From the NCBI GenBank assembly GCA_963681505.1, contig OY811971.1, positions 5,555,408-5,619,407 of the forward strand: a stretch of 64,000 bases of DNA, read 5' to 3'. The position numbers and the translations under genes are program-made. This DNA comes from Eunapius fragilis. Its lineage: Eukaryota > Porifera > Demospongiae > Spongillida > Spongillidae. Shown here in pieces: positions 47,207 to 57,844 of the stretch. Position 1 is the first letter of the stretch, and every line of letters starts with the position of its first letter. The notes under the pieces are model-generated. The model saw only the letters and a program-made list of their open reading frames with translations. It did no database searches and was not told the DNA's origin.

Positions 47207-49836
47207 CATTATAAACTGTTGGGTCCATAAGGGTAGGTCAAACACAAGGGTCCCCAGACCAACTCACCAGCGGCACATCCGTACATGCGGTTGACCTTGA
47301 GGACGTCCAGAGTGCTTAGCCCCTCCCTCTGTCCAATCACGCCCTCGTAGGGAACCTTCGGCTCCAAGGTGTTAGATCCGTTAATGGAGTTGGCGTTCAG
47401 CGAGTAGTGCATGATACTGCCAAAGTCGTAGGGACCGTAAGACGACGTGTCGTACTGCGAGGTGACGATGGCGAAATCCGAAACCAACGATGGCTTCACG
47501 TTGTTCCACAAGACCGTGACGTACGCATCGCGGTCGTATCTGCACTGTTCGTTGACGAGGCCCACCACGTAGCCGAGCATGTGGAGGAGGGTACCTGTGG
47601 AGTTGGCGCAGGTGGGGGTGAGGAAGAACGGTTGACCCGCGTAGCTAGGGAGGTACGAGAGGTAGGGAGCCTTCCCAACCACAGTACTGCACCTGAGAAG
47701 GACGGGGAGGAGGAAGATGGGGGGGGGGGGGGGGACGGGTGAGAGAAAGGTTAAGCAGCAAAATGAAGGGAATAGACAAAGAGATAAAGAGTTTAGAAGT
47801 TGGAACACATAAGTCACCAGGGAAAGACTACCACATCAAGGGATAATAGCAGGGACGATGACGTAAGAAGCTTCTTATCCACATCCCAGAAAGTAATATT
47901 GCACACAACTACAAATGACATCATAAACGATAATTCATCACCCCTCCCCTCTTGTCAGAGGATAACTGCAAAATGGAGATAGGAGAGAGGATGAGGGGGG
48001 AGGAGCTGGAGAAAGAGGAAGTGATTTACCCTTTGCATCAGGTGGGGGAGGGGGTGGGGAGGTGGGGATTAGAAATGTATTTAAATATAGGGAGTGGTTA
48101 AAAAAAGTCTTCCCTCTGTATGCAGTGCAGTCATATTAAACTGGGTCCAGCCAGATTAATTAACGGAACGGCATTATTATTCATGGAGGTGAGGAGGAGG
48201 GAAAAGGAGGGAAGGAGGGAGAAGGAAATGGGGGAGGAGAGGAGAGGGAGAGGAGGAGGATGAAGCACAGAGGGGTGGGTGAGTGTATAAGCTACTGTTC
48301 CCATGAGGGCCAAAATATGAAACCCCTCTTATGTCTGCTCACTAAAACGTGCATTGGGCTGTTCCAGTAAATAACTGCACAGGGGGGGGGGGGGGGGGTG
48401 GATGAACAGACCCCCTATAAACCCCTCCCCCCTGACAAAAGATTAAAAATTATACACCCTGGTTATTCCTGTGCTATGTGGTTTTTGCATAGCCATACAT
48501 GTGGTAGTCGGCTCACAGTAGCCATAATTCTAACAACCTTAATCCTCTGGACAATACCCTGATCATTTTATTCATTTTTATGAAGGTATATTTCCCCTAA
48601 AAGCAAATTTTACAATTGATAGTAGCCATAATTTCATCACAAAGACGCTGGATATCTTAACCCCCTGGACAATATCCTTCTCATTTATCTTTCAAAAAGG
48701 TGAAATCATCCAGGTATAGTTTACAGAAGTATATTCACAGTGACTTCATTTAAGTCCTTTCGATGCATATCTCTTGTTATCTAATGCAATCTGCTTTACT
48801 TAACCTCACCCGCCCCCCACACCCTGACATCCATATTAAACCCCCCCTGGACAGCCTCTCGTTTTCATCCACCACCCCCCCCCCCCCCCCCTGTGCACTT
48901 ATTTACTGGAACAGCCCATTGAGATTTAATATCAACTAAAGACTCACACTGTATTCGCCTTGAACCATACATACTCTGCCTCCTCCGTCCTCGGTACAAA
49001 CTGTATGCAGGTGTGGTTATTCCAGTGCTCCATGGCGATGAGTAAGGAACCCCGAGCTGTTGGGGCAGGACACTGTGAACATACATGTATGCTACGCCTA
49101 GACCACGTCTTCAACCAAAGGCAAGTGTGACCTCTTTCCCATTCACACACACACATACGCACACACACACAGACACACAGCTCATCGTGCTATGTATGTA
49201 ATATCATGTACACAAGTACTATCCCCCGCTCCATTTCTCGCACACTTGCTCGGTAAAACTCACCCACATCGCCATGAAAGACGTAAGGTATCCTACCACC
49301 TTCCCACAGCCAGCTCACGGAGGCCGCTCTCTTTTGGTCCGAGTGCAGCCGTTGTCCGCCGACATCCGTATTCGTCGAGTGACTCAGAGCTCCTTCAAAA
49401 AAAAATTTTTTCGTCAAAATATTACTGTCATTGTTACGCAATCGCCGCCCCCCGCGGGGGCAAAATCGGGATGAATGGGGATTTTACCCGTGAATGCCAT
49501 TACCGGTACATTTGTCCGGGCATTATTTGACATCTACCACGTGCTCGCGGACGCTTGTATTATATAAACCCCCACTATTTGAATTAATGGTCTACCAGGG
49601 GGTAATCACGTAACAATGATAGGCTCATACAACAACAGCCTACGGTTTCCTGGTACAGGGGTCAATACATGAGTGTAGCAGACCCTACCTTCGCGTAGAG
49701 AGTAGCCTATCGCTGCCTCGTGTTTGGCCGGGAGGGAAGACGAACCGAAAAGGAGAGAGGAGAGAACTAACACCTGCAGAAGAGTGGCGTCCATATCCAC
49801 AAGCACGAACGTATTCATTATCGCAAAGTTGCGCAT
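41795..49836 (-). CDS. Secreted astacin-like pseudo-protease with 12-Cys threefold-repeat C-terminal module (copy 2)
   Basis: Exons, 5' to 3': 49,689-49,836, 49,264-49,392, 48,948-49,056, 47,268-47,692, 45,534-45,638, 42,568-42,717, 41,795-42,366. They total 1,638 nt, 545 codons plus stop, in frame. Start MRNFAIMNTF, signal core LQVLVLSSLLFGSSS. Exons 2 and 3 are nearly identical to copy 1. The zinc motif reads HMLGYVVGLVN: catalytic Glu to Met, second His to Tyr, third His to Asn. SIMHYS and IGQREGL are retained. The linker is split over two Ser/Thr-rich exons (45,534 and 42,568), both phase 1. The 12-Cys module matches copy 1 in every Cys and lacks the acidic insert. The tandem paralog differs mainly by intron growth from VNTRs. 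Confidence 0.85.
42718..43823. other. Intron of astacin-like gene 2
   Basis: Holds the inverted-repeat element at 43,117-43,403 and an unrecognised ~95-residue open stretch on the minus strand (43,492-43,785) with no splice support, probably element debris. Confidence 0.4.
43117..43403. mobile_element. MITE-like element with nested inverted repeats
   Basis: Outer arms 'ttcaaaacccaggcagaaa' and the imperfect mirror 'ttctacctgggttttgaa' extend about 60 bp. A perfect 21-bp inner hairpin ('cagtgcacatggagacatta' arm) lies at 43,278-43,324. 287 bp, non-coding. Confidence 0.75.
43824..45280 (+). repeat. 25-bp satellite, ~58 units (agcctctatgaggtaacccc + agcag)
   Basis: Highly homogeneous 25-bp units, with 27-bp variants containing 'cccccaagcag' scattered through. 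Located in an intron of astacin-like gene 2. Homogeneity implies recent expansion or ongoing conversion. Confidence 0.95.
45440..45498 (+). repeat. (GA)n microsatellite
   Basis: GA run about 40 bases from the donor of linker exon 45,534-45,638; on the gene strand it is (TC)n inside the intron. Confidence 0.9.
45750..46660 (+). repeat. 33-bp G-rich VNTR, ~27 units
   Basis: Units of 'acaggggatggttacaagag' plus 'ggagggagggggg'. As 33 is a multiple of three, all plus frames stay open for 290-360 codons, but composition and position in an intron of a minus-strand gene argue against coding. Each unit has several G-runs. Confidence 0.95.
47177..47204 (+). repeat. Poly-C tract
   Basis: About 27 C just 3' of the astacin exon of gene 2. 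Confidence 0.8.
47693..48947. other. Intron of astacin-like gene 2 (between exons 3 and 4)
   Basis: No exon recognised. Poly-G (47,720-47,734; 48,380-48,398) and poly-C (48,876-48,891) runs, purine-rich tracts, and two related A/T blocks near 48,500 and 48,640 ('agtagccataatt'). Confidence 0.45.
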
Positions 49837-50890
49837 GCGCTGCACTGCAATTTCTGAGATGATAAAATAAATTTATTTGTCGGACCCTACTAATGGAAGG
49901 CGCCCGAAATTTACCCAGAGATAATTAGCTAGACAAACAAATGAGATATACTTATTCATAACAGAGAGGACATTTCACAATTCAAGAACGCAACAACAAT
50001 CATATGGAGAAATCGCTCATACATCGGCGGTCATCTTGCCTTTTTATTTCAAATAGAATTCTAAATGACCTCAGAAAACTAAAAATTGGTATGAATTCGA
50101 ATTGTATTTTTACTGCGTTACAATTATAAAGCAATGTTATACAAACATCAAGACTTAATTACCATCGCAGGTAATTCCAAATTTAACACGGTTCAATAAC
50201 TTCAAATTAATGTCATTTTATTTTTTAACTTATTGCGCTTCGTTAAAAAATTTCTCTACATTTCGTATGTCAAGCCAACCCCGGCCCGGCCCTTCCGACA
50301 AGAGGTGGATGACCATCAATTATTATTAATAGCATGAATTAAAAAAACTAGGCGAATCCTTTTAGCTTCCGCGACATATAGTACTCGTTTACTATCGCAG
50401 TCTGTTATACCTACGGTCGCTAACCACAATAGGGACCGAGAACTCCCTATATGCTGTACCAGCCGATCTGCCATCATTGATCATTCAATTTGCTCCCCGT
50501 TGACCACCAGGACCCCAACATCCGCTCTTACTAGCAAGTACACCGCCACAATCATGACCTCATCTAATAGACCCGTTATTCATATTGAAAGCTAGTACTA
50601 TACGTTCGAATCCCATGCGATAAAACATTTCTGTAGGCCTGTGAATGGTACTTGATAATGGAACCGTAGTTTTCTTTCAAGATGTGCACATGGCTTCCGT
50701 TTTATTTATCTTTTAATTGTATAGTACTGTGACGTCACGTTGATTATCTTTTAATTGTATAGTACTGTGACGTCACGTTGAGAACCTCTATAGCAGGGCC
50801 TATTCTAGATCTTTTAAAACAACATCTTATTGTGTGCTTAATTATTTTAGGAGCATGCAGTGATGCATAGTCAGGGGTCTAGTATGCACG
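49837..50890. other. Upstream region of astacin-like gene 2
   Basis: A/T-rich, no gene recognised. Contains the duplicated tgacgtca block at 50,713-50,785. Confidence 0.4.
50708..50785 (+). promoter_or_regulatory. Tandem 39-bp duplication containing CRE-like palindrome tgacgtca
   Basis: 'atcttttaattgtatagtac' followed by 'tgtgacgtcacgttga' occurs twice head to tail. Each copy contains the full 8-bp CREB/ATF palindrome tgacgtca. It lies about 160 bp upstream of an exon-like stretch at 50,940. Confidence 0.5.
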
Positions 50891-50891
50891 T

Positions 50892-51170
50892 GTGTGCACA
50901 CAGTATACACTAGCTAATCACCTCTCACTATTTGCACCAGTTTGGCATGTCCCAAGTGTTCCCGTTGAGCAACCGAAACTGGCACAACGGAGCACGGTAG
51001 AAAAAGGTATGTCATTTCTTGTTTTGCGAAGTGCTGCTATACTCGTCCATTTGTCTAAAGTTGCTCGTGTAACTGGCTACGTGTTGGACAAATCCGGACA
51101 CTTTGACAAGTCGGGTATTATCAGACAGTTTCATCGTGATTTGTTGCTGACAGGTCCGGTAAGCGTTTAA
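50892..51170 (+). CDS. Possible unrecognised gene fragment
   Basis: An open stretch of ~90 codons with splice-like borders: 'gcaccag' before 50,941, 'gaaaaag|gtatgtc' at 51,006, and 'acaggtccg|gtaagcg' at 51,159. The peptide (GYVLDKSGHFDKSGIIRQF region) matches no family I know. The CRE-like duplication lies just upstream. Low confidence. Confidence 0.25.
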   Translation: MCTQYTLANHLSLFAPVWHVPSVPVEQPKLAQRSTVEKGMSFLVLRSAAILVHLSKVARVTGYVLDKSGHFDKSGIIRQFHRDLLLTGPVSV

Positions 51171-51559
51171 CCTCCTTTACCTTTCCCAACTGTTCACAAT
51201 TTGCTAGATCAAATGTGACTAGAAAGGTAAGCGTTGCCAATTTCGTTTTCATTTCAATGTCCCTGTTGTATCAACACGACAGTTCGCAAGGATGCATATG
51301 CGGTGAGTTAAATAATTTTGACGAAAAGAATTCACAGTTATTGTTCTGTACAGGCGACTTGGAACGAAGTTATGCAGAATGCCACCTCGGACTGTTAGTT
51401 TGTTGTTCTGTTGTACTTGTGCAAAATTATTAAAATTTCAATTGGATTCTAAATTGGATCGGGAACGAGGGGTGGGAGTAGGACAAATACACGGAATATG
51501 AAGCGCTTAGCCACAAAGTGAATTCAAAGGCTTGCTAAGCGACCATAAATGTCACGTGA

Positions 51560-51650
51560 TCGGTTTTATTTCAATATACGCACCCGTGTATATGGTTCTA
51601 TACGCAAGTGCGTATATTTAAGGGGTATATTCAAATATACGCTATAGAAT
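51560..51650. repeat. Cluster of inverted atatacgc motifs
   Basis: 'atatacgcac' and its exact inverse 'gtgcgtatat', plus two further 'tatacgc' copies within 90 bp. Possibly another sub-terminal repeat block. Confidence 0.4.
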
Positions 51651-52139
51651 ACACTATCGTATAACAAATCATTTGCACAGTGGACATAGATAATGAGTGG
51701 TACCCGCATCAACTATGCTTGAATAAAATTTTCAATACTTCTAACGAGAGAATGCGCTACTAACGAGTGTGCTCTTAACGAGGTCAGACTGTAGCCCACT
51801 GTCAATTCCATACTCATTTGAATTTGAACCCATCATATATACTTTATCAGGAGTTACACATATGCCTGTGATATAAACAAAGCTGTGCGGCTTTATAGGT
51901 ACTGCAGCGTGTTTCCTAAAGACTGGTTTTCCATGTTCAGCCACTATTAAAGGCTATGCCCTAGGGGAACAAGACTGGTTTTTTCACTGTAGCATGGATC
52001 GATATCTTCACTTTCACTAAGAGATGGGGCACTAAAATGAAAGATGCCCCTCGAAAGGAAGAGTGGGGGGAAAAAAGGAACGAAATAGCACGATTTAGTA
52101 CAATTTAGAACGATCATAATTATTTATTATAAGGTGACA

Positions 52140-52215
52140 AAGCAAAAAAGTCTTCACTAGGAACCGAACTCGATAACTTACTGTCTGACAAAGGCGGCCC
52201 CAGCGCTTACCGAAG
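52140..52215 (-). repeat. tRNA-like (SINE-type) fragment
   Basis: The minus strand contains 'gagttcggttcctag', close to a T-arm/B box, preceded by 'ctttgtcagacagtaagtta'. No complete cloverleaf was found. Weak. Confidence 0.25.
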
Positions 52216-52456
52216 GGAGGGCCAACCCCACGTAGAGCGCCATAGGGGGAGGGGCCAACCACACAAAGGGGGAGGGGCATTATCGATTTTGCAATCTTAG
52301 TCATTTGATAATCGCTATTTGTACACTCAGATGTGTTAGTAGCTATATTACACATAGTTACATGTAGTAATCATATTGCAACGCTACAGTAAAAATTACT
52401 TATAGGGGTTGGGGGGGGGCGCCATAACCAGGGGATGGGGGGTACCATGGCCCCCT

Positions 52457-52458
<2 letters not shown>

Positions 52459-52489
<31 letters not shown>
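52459..52489 (+). repeat. Poly-C tract
   Basis: About 30 C. Confidence 0.8.
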
Positions 52490-53279
52490 TGGGGCCGCCT
52501 ATGTGTCATATCCGTACTCACACAAACTTGAATCTCCATGATATCAAACTATGTGTGATATTAGGGAAGCTATGCATGCGCCTTAAGTTACCGGTTTCCA
52601 GGTTTCATCTTCTAGGTTCTAGGGCTATATACGGGACAGGATCGAGTTCGGATATATAACTTATGTATAACTTATGTCGCGTCGGACAAGGATGGAGATA
52701 TGATGTAATAGTATGTAAGGATTGTAAAATGTATTGTATCCTTCATTTCCCCAGATGTAATATTTATCTAAAAAAAACTTGATATCAGAGTCTTGAAGGA
52801 AGGCAATGATATATAAAAGCTATACCTTGTGCTTTGTCGGGTACCAATTTTCGCTTTGTACATGCATGTCATCGCGCGCATTCTTATAACTTGTAACGGC
52901 AGAATAATTTGAGTTCGCACCGGATCTCGTAAACATACTTTTTAATGAGCTATAGTTTCATGTAAGGCCGTACGTGAGGAATGCAACTATCTATCGTGAC
53001 AGCCAGTAGAGTGCATTTCATGGAGTTCGTTTTGTACGAATATCGCGGGTTCATGGCGTTGCCGCTATACTGCATGAATAAACTTCATGTGCATCGTACT
53101 GCCAGTAGAGATGTTACAGCCCGATTTAAAACTTTTGACCCATTTTAAAACGGGTTGACCCAATTTAAAGCGGGTTAACCCATTTCCAAGCCGGACGACC
53201 GGCTTTAAAACGGGCTAATTAATTTTTTTAAGAACGCGTGGTTTACAATTTTTAAGTGTGCGTTTCTCAGTTCAGTTGC

Positions 53280-53880
53280 ATATTTTTTGGCATTTGGCTA
53301 TGAAATGGATATGTACGATCGAGAGAAGGAGCCTTTCTTGCCGAGAAGTTTTCCTCAAATGATAGAGGAACTAGCGGTGTAGTTTACAAAGACTTAGGAG
53401 ACAAAATTTAAACCGCCATAAAAGACCCATCGTCTGTTGACAAGAACCTGCGCTTCTTTGTTAAGAAGAAGGGATTCCAGATTCTGAACATCCCTAGTCT
53501 AGGAGCTCGCGATGTTCTTGTTGTTCCAGTAAAAGAGCAGGTACTTCTCACTAAATTGTTTGTCAGTTGTAGACGACTATTGATGCGTGTTGTTGCCATT
53601 CATCGCACAAAATGTAAAGTTGTAGTGTTTTTGCATTGCTTGATGCAAAATGAAATGGAACCTTTTAATGGTGAGATGTTAAAAAGAAAGAAGATGGTAA
53701 AGGAGACACAGCTTCTTGAAATCATCTGCACATGTCGGAGCATAGACGATGCACGATAACATGGTGGAATGTGACGTTTGCAAGGAATGGTTCCATCAAG
53801 GGTGAATAACTGTACCAGAAAATGTTTGGAACACCATGGATGTGTGATTCATGCATGCAAGGATAAATAACGGCCCGCAA
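53280..53880 (+). pseudogene. PHD-finger gene remnant of the element
   Basis: Conserved-looking coding stretches: KNLRFFVKKKGFQIL, a segment at 53,556-53,759, then MVECDVCKEWFHQG at 53,762-53,803, the central part of a PHD zinc finger (CxVCxxWFHxxC type). The remnant is broken. PHD fingers at the C terminus of transposon proteins are known; the transposase core is not visible. Confidence 0.5.
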
Positions 53881-54006
53881 TTCACGAACCAAACTTAGTT
53901 AAATGTACTCAAGGAACTTGCCTTTTTAGATCTCAAGGAACTTGCTATTTTAGATCCGTTTTTTGTGTGCGCTCGTCGTTATTTTAATTTGCTCATGCTA
54001 TTTATA

Positions 54007-54292
54007 CAAGTAAAGAAAAACATTCTCTAACGAGAAAGTTGGTGGGATATAGGAATTGGAGGCAATGGTGGTGTAAAAAGGAGGGGAACAAGGTTTTGAG
54101 AAAAGGGTAATGAGACAAAAATCCTATATTTAGCACTTCTTTTGGTTGTTGCATGTACATGTGCTAAATATAGGATTTTTATCTCATTTACCCTTTTCTC
54201 AAAACCTTGTTCCCCTCCTTTTTACACCACCATTGCCTCCAATTCCTATATCCCACCAACTTTCTCGTTAGAGAATGTTTTTCTTTACTTGT
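54007..54292. mobile_element. Fold-back element with ~130-bp near-perfect inverted arms
   Basis: The arm from 'acaagtaaagaaaaacattc' to 'tcctatatttagca' is mirrored after a ~26-bp loop. The interior motif 'ggcaatggtggtgtaaaaag' also occurs at 12,188-12,206 and near 12,700 without a mirror arm, so related copies exist in the ankyrin locus. Confidence 0.85.
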
Positions 54293-54433
54293 TTCCTCTA
54301 TTTTTTTGTTATCATTTTTTATACAGGCAAGTGCCCCTCCCCCCTCCGTTCCAATTACGGTCACGAGCAGACGCCCGCTTACCGTTGTGAACAGTGACGG
54401 GGCATTGTAGTGGCCAACCTTATATATATATAT

Positions 54434-56662
54434 TTACATAATATTAATAAAAGTACGCACATTTAATGTTATAAATGTTCGCTCGGCCTCTATGGCCTCG
54501 GCCTCTATGGCCTCTATGGCCTCGGCCTCTTTTGAAGGGCCTCCGGCGGTCAGGCCTCCTGCCCTCTGCCTCTTGCGGCCCAAGGTCCTCCTCCTCCTGG
54601 GGCTGGGGACGACGTAGGTTCTCCTCCTGGAGCTGGGGTTGCTCCTCCTGGAGCTGGGGACGGGGTTCCTCCTCCTGGAGCTGGGGACGGGGTTCCTCCT
54701 CCTGGAGCTGGGGACGGGGTTCCTCCTCGTGGAGCTGGGGACGAAAGTCGTCGTTGTGGGGCAGGGGCAGGGGTCGTCGGCCAGCCTGTAATGGCCGCAT
54801 AGTTCCTCGTCGGGAGGGGCCAGCTGTAAGCTGGCGTTCCTCCTCGACGAGGATACTAACTGCTTCGTGCAGACCGTCAGCCTGATGGATATTGAAAGAA
54901 TTGTGAAAATGTACATCAATAATTTCTTTAACTTACCATTTATTGTTGGTTTTAGGTGTGAGTAATAAAAGTGCACATCTATCAGTATTTATACATTTAC
55001 CAAATAATTCCATTCGCCAGTTTAAGATGCCACGAAGAGGTCCGCAATAGGATCATTCTTTGAGGACAGCTGTGTAGCGCGCAAATTCTTTACCAAGTAA
55101 TTCTATTCGCCGGTTAAAGATGCCACGAAGAGGTCCGCGTTAGGATCATTCTTTGAGGACAGCTGTGTAGCGCGAAAATTCTTTGTAAACATGATGTTAA
55201 TTTTTTTTTTTTGTAAATACGACACTAGCGCTTATTATAACATGCTAGAAACACATAGTTGGGTACGGAATAAAGTCTGGTACCTAGATTTAACATATTT
55301 ATTGCCTAGCAACACAATGTTTACAGTTATGTCACCATTGCAGCTGCTCTACACGAAAACGCGCGCCAAGCCATGCCTAAATCACACATCGTGCAAAACT
55401 CACCTTTGGGTGGTAGTCTTTTTTTTGTGGTAGCGTGTTCTCTCTGCCTCACGCTTCCCTTCCGGACGCTTCTGATATAGCGCCCTTTTCGCTGAACGCG
55501 AAGCAAAAGGGTTTCTCCAATATGCACTCCTTTTGGAAACCCGATTGGTCACTGAATTCCGCTGATACTTTTGCCTTTTTGAAGCTCGCATCTCGTCGGA
55601 ATTCTGTTCATAACGCTGCCTCTTAGAAGCTCGCACCGCATCAGAATTCTGTTCATAACGCTGCCTCTTAGAAGCTCGCACCGCATCTGAATTCTGTTCA
55701 TAACGCTGCCTTCTAGAAGCTCGCACCGCATCTGAATTCTGTTCATAACGCTGCCTCTTAGAAGCTCGTATCTCGTCGGAATTCTGTTCATAACGCTGCC
55801 TCTTAGAAGCTCGCACCGCATCTGAATTCTGTTCATAACGCTGCCTCTTAGAAGCTCGTATCTCGTCGGAATTCTGTTCATAACGCTGCCTCTTAGAAGC
55901 TCGTATCTCGTCGGAATTCTGTTCATAACGCTGCCTCTTAGAAGCTCGCACCGCATCTGAATTCTGTTCATAACGCTGCCTTCTAGAAGCTCGCACCGCA
56001 TCTGAATTCTGTTCATAACGCTGCCTCTTAGAAGCTCGTATCTCGTCGGAATTCTGTTCATAACGCTGCCTCTTAGAAGCTCGCACCGCATCAGAATTCT
56101 GTTCATAACGCCGCCTCTTAGAAGCTCGGCTCGATTCAAGGTCTGCACTGTAGCTGTCACGAACAGACGCCCGCTTTTTTTCAGGATCTGCTATGTAGCT
56201 GTCACGAACAGACACCCGCTTTTTTTCAGGATCTGCTCTGTAGCTGTCACGAGTAGACACCCGCTTTTTTTCAGGATCAGCATTGTACCGAACGCGGGAG
56301 GACTCTAACTCGTCGTCCTGATTTTGGATGTATTCCTCTCGTCGTTTAGCTCTCCTCTTTTGTTGACGTGAAGGCATTTTGAAATAAACAACTTCACTAG
56401 CCAAAAGTGGTGAACAAAACTGCAATCATATGAAATACCACCTGTTTATAACGCTGCACAATTCTAAATATACGAAATGTCGCCATGGGAACGCTTCTAT
56501 TTAACACTACGCATTACGTAATGATTACGTATGTACGTTTTAAGCTTTATTCATATATCTGATACTTGAAGATGTCCTTCCAGGAGATTCTAAAGCGATT
56601 GGTATAATTTGCGCTCTTTAAAACCATTCCTATCCCGAGTTATACTCACCCGAGAAGAAGAA

Positions 56663-56706
<44 letters not shown>

Positions 56707-56781
56707 AGAAGATTTGGCCTGGGGACGAGGTAAAACACGAACTTTTTTGTTCTCTTGAAGCAAACGGTTTGAAGACTGGAA
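54434..56781 (-). CDS. 15-residue-repeat charged protein, copy 1 (three exons)
   Basis: Exons 56,650-56,781 (Ser run encoded by (TCG)n, donor cgg|gtgagt), 55,404-56,419 (MPSRQQKRRAKRREEY, then three DPEKKRVSVRDSY-type and about 13 RYEQNSDAVRASKRQ units), and 54,434-54,881 (Arg/Pro/Ser-rich, with a 27-bp internal repeat). The exon 2 donor aag|gtgagt and exon 3 acceptor catcag|gc fit in frame. The repeat is 15 residues, highly charged and probably helical. Such repeats occur at the N terminus of element-encoded proteins in early animals (my recollection, not verified). It lies inside the 53.1-57.2 kb element. The far 5' end is uncertain. Function unknown. Confidence 0.6.
54600..54735 (-). repeat. 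27-bp coding VNTR
   Basis: Units of 'ctcctcctggagctggggac' plus 'ggggttc', four to five copies. Read on the minus strand either as PVPSSRRRN or, one base shifted, as EEEPRPQLQ. Both frames are open across the exon. Confidence 0.75.
56655..56705 (-). repeat. (TCG)n/(CTT)n trinucleotide tract
   Basis: Encodes a Ser run in the proposed first exon. A matching tract lies at 62,128-62,178 upstream of the plus-strand copy. Confidence 0.8.
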
Positions 56782-57166
56782 CAAAACATTAAAATGACCG
56801 TCTTTGCTTTCTGGTTCGATAGGAACAAAGAGCTAAACTATCCGTTTCTTGGTACGCGAGTTGTACGCTGGTTGCGTTTTTTTAATGATATTCACGACCC
56901 GGGTCAATTCCTATATAGGAACTACTATCGTAGTTCCTGATATTTCATTAAATTTTCTGAATCTATACACTGTGTTAACTGATCCAGTTACCGGTGTCCG
57001 GTTTCAAAACCGGTCAACCCGCTTTAAAACGGGTCAGTTTTGCATATTGGTTTTAAAATCGGTCGACCCATTTTAGAACCGGTTGACCGGCTTTAAAACC
57101 GGTCGACCGGCTTTAAAACGGGCGACCCGCTTTAAAACGGGTCAGGTTTTAAATTGGGCCGTAACA

Positions 57167-57844
57167 GATATTCTCGTGGGAACTAATGGCGTTTAAAACT
57201 TCAGGTTTGCCCGGCTTTGATTTGGTTATACGCTTTGAGACTTGGTTCGACCCAGGCCATTTAATTCCCCTTACGCTGGCACACATGTTAACCGGCTTTA
57301 AATTTAACGTGACTTAAAGTTTTTCTTTGGTCATGTCATCATTCCGTTAATACAAGAACATCAGACGCGTCGAGCGTCATACACACATAGCTGCAAGGAT
57401 GGATACATCTCCCTTTATTGCATGGTGTACATGACAGCGCATAGTAATAGTAATGCGTGAGGAGTGCTCCCTACGCAAAGAATTTTTCGCACCTGCTCTG
57501 CCTACCCTGCCTTTGGTGTGCCTTTGGTGCACTACATTACCAGCTAAACAAATCCTGCTGCTGAGATCTGGTATCCTACTGCAGCTTCTTATGAACACCA
57601 TAAGAGTAGATGAAGCAAAAGTAGCGACTGATGCTCAAGTAATTGTCCATGCAATCAACTGTTTGCACTTTGAAACATAAAATCATAACTTGAATACGTG
57701 GCACAAAATATACATGATGCATTGTATGTACGTATGAGTTCGATAATTAATCCAAGAAAACAAGTTAAATTCAAATACAAATTTTATTACATGTATTTAT
57801 AATCCCTACTGAGTCTGTATACGAGTCCGTGAGAGTTCGGAGAC
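57167..57844. other. Spacer between element and beta-helix gene
   Basis: No gene recognised in this ~0.7 kb; A/T-rich. Confidence 0.4.

Larger units (their letters stand above)
53112..57166. mobile_element. 4.05-kb DNA element with long inverted ends of iterated quasi-palindromes
   Basis: The left end (53,112-53,216) starts 'tgttacagcccgatttaaaac' less one base; the right end, read inward on the minus strand from 57,166, starts 'tgttacggcccaatttaaaa'. Both ends then consist of degenerate copies of 'ccggttttaaagcgggtcga'. The tgt...aca termini and ~100-170 bp inverted ends resemble Ginger-type DNA transposons, which carry Gypsy-like termini. Inside are a PHD-finger gene remnant (plus strand), a fold-back element and the 15-residue-repeat gene (minus strand). 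No clear target-site duplication. Element identity is inference. Confidence 0.55.

Noticed and set aside
52140-52215. tRNA gene
   Set aside because: Only a T-arm-like segment is visible; no acceptor stem or D arm could be paired, so it is kept only as a weak SINE-like fragment.
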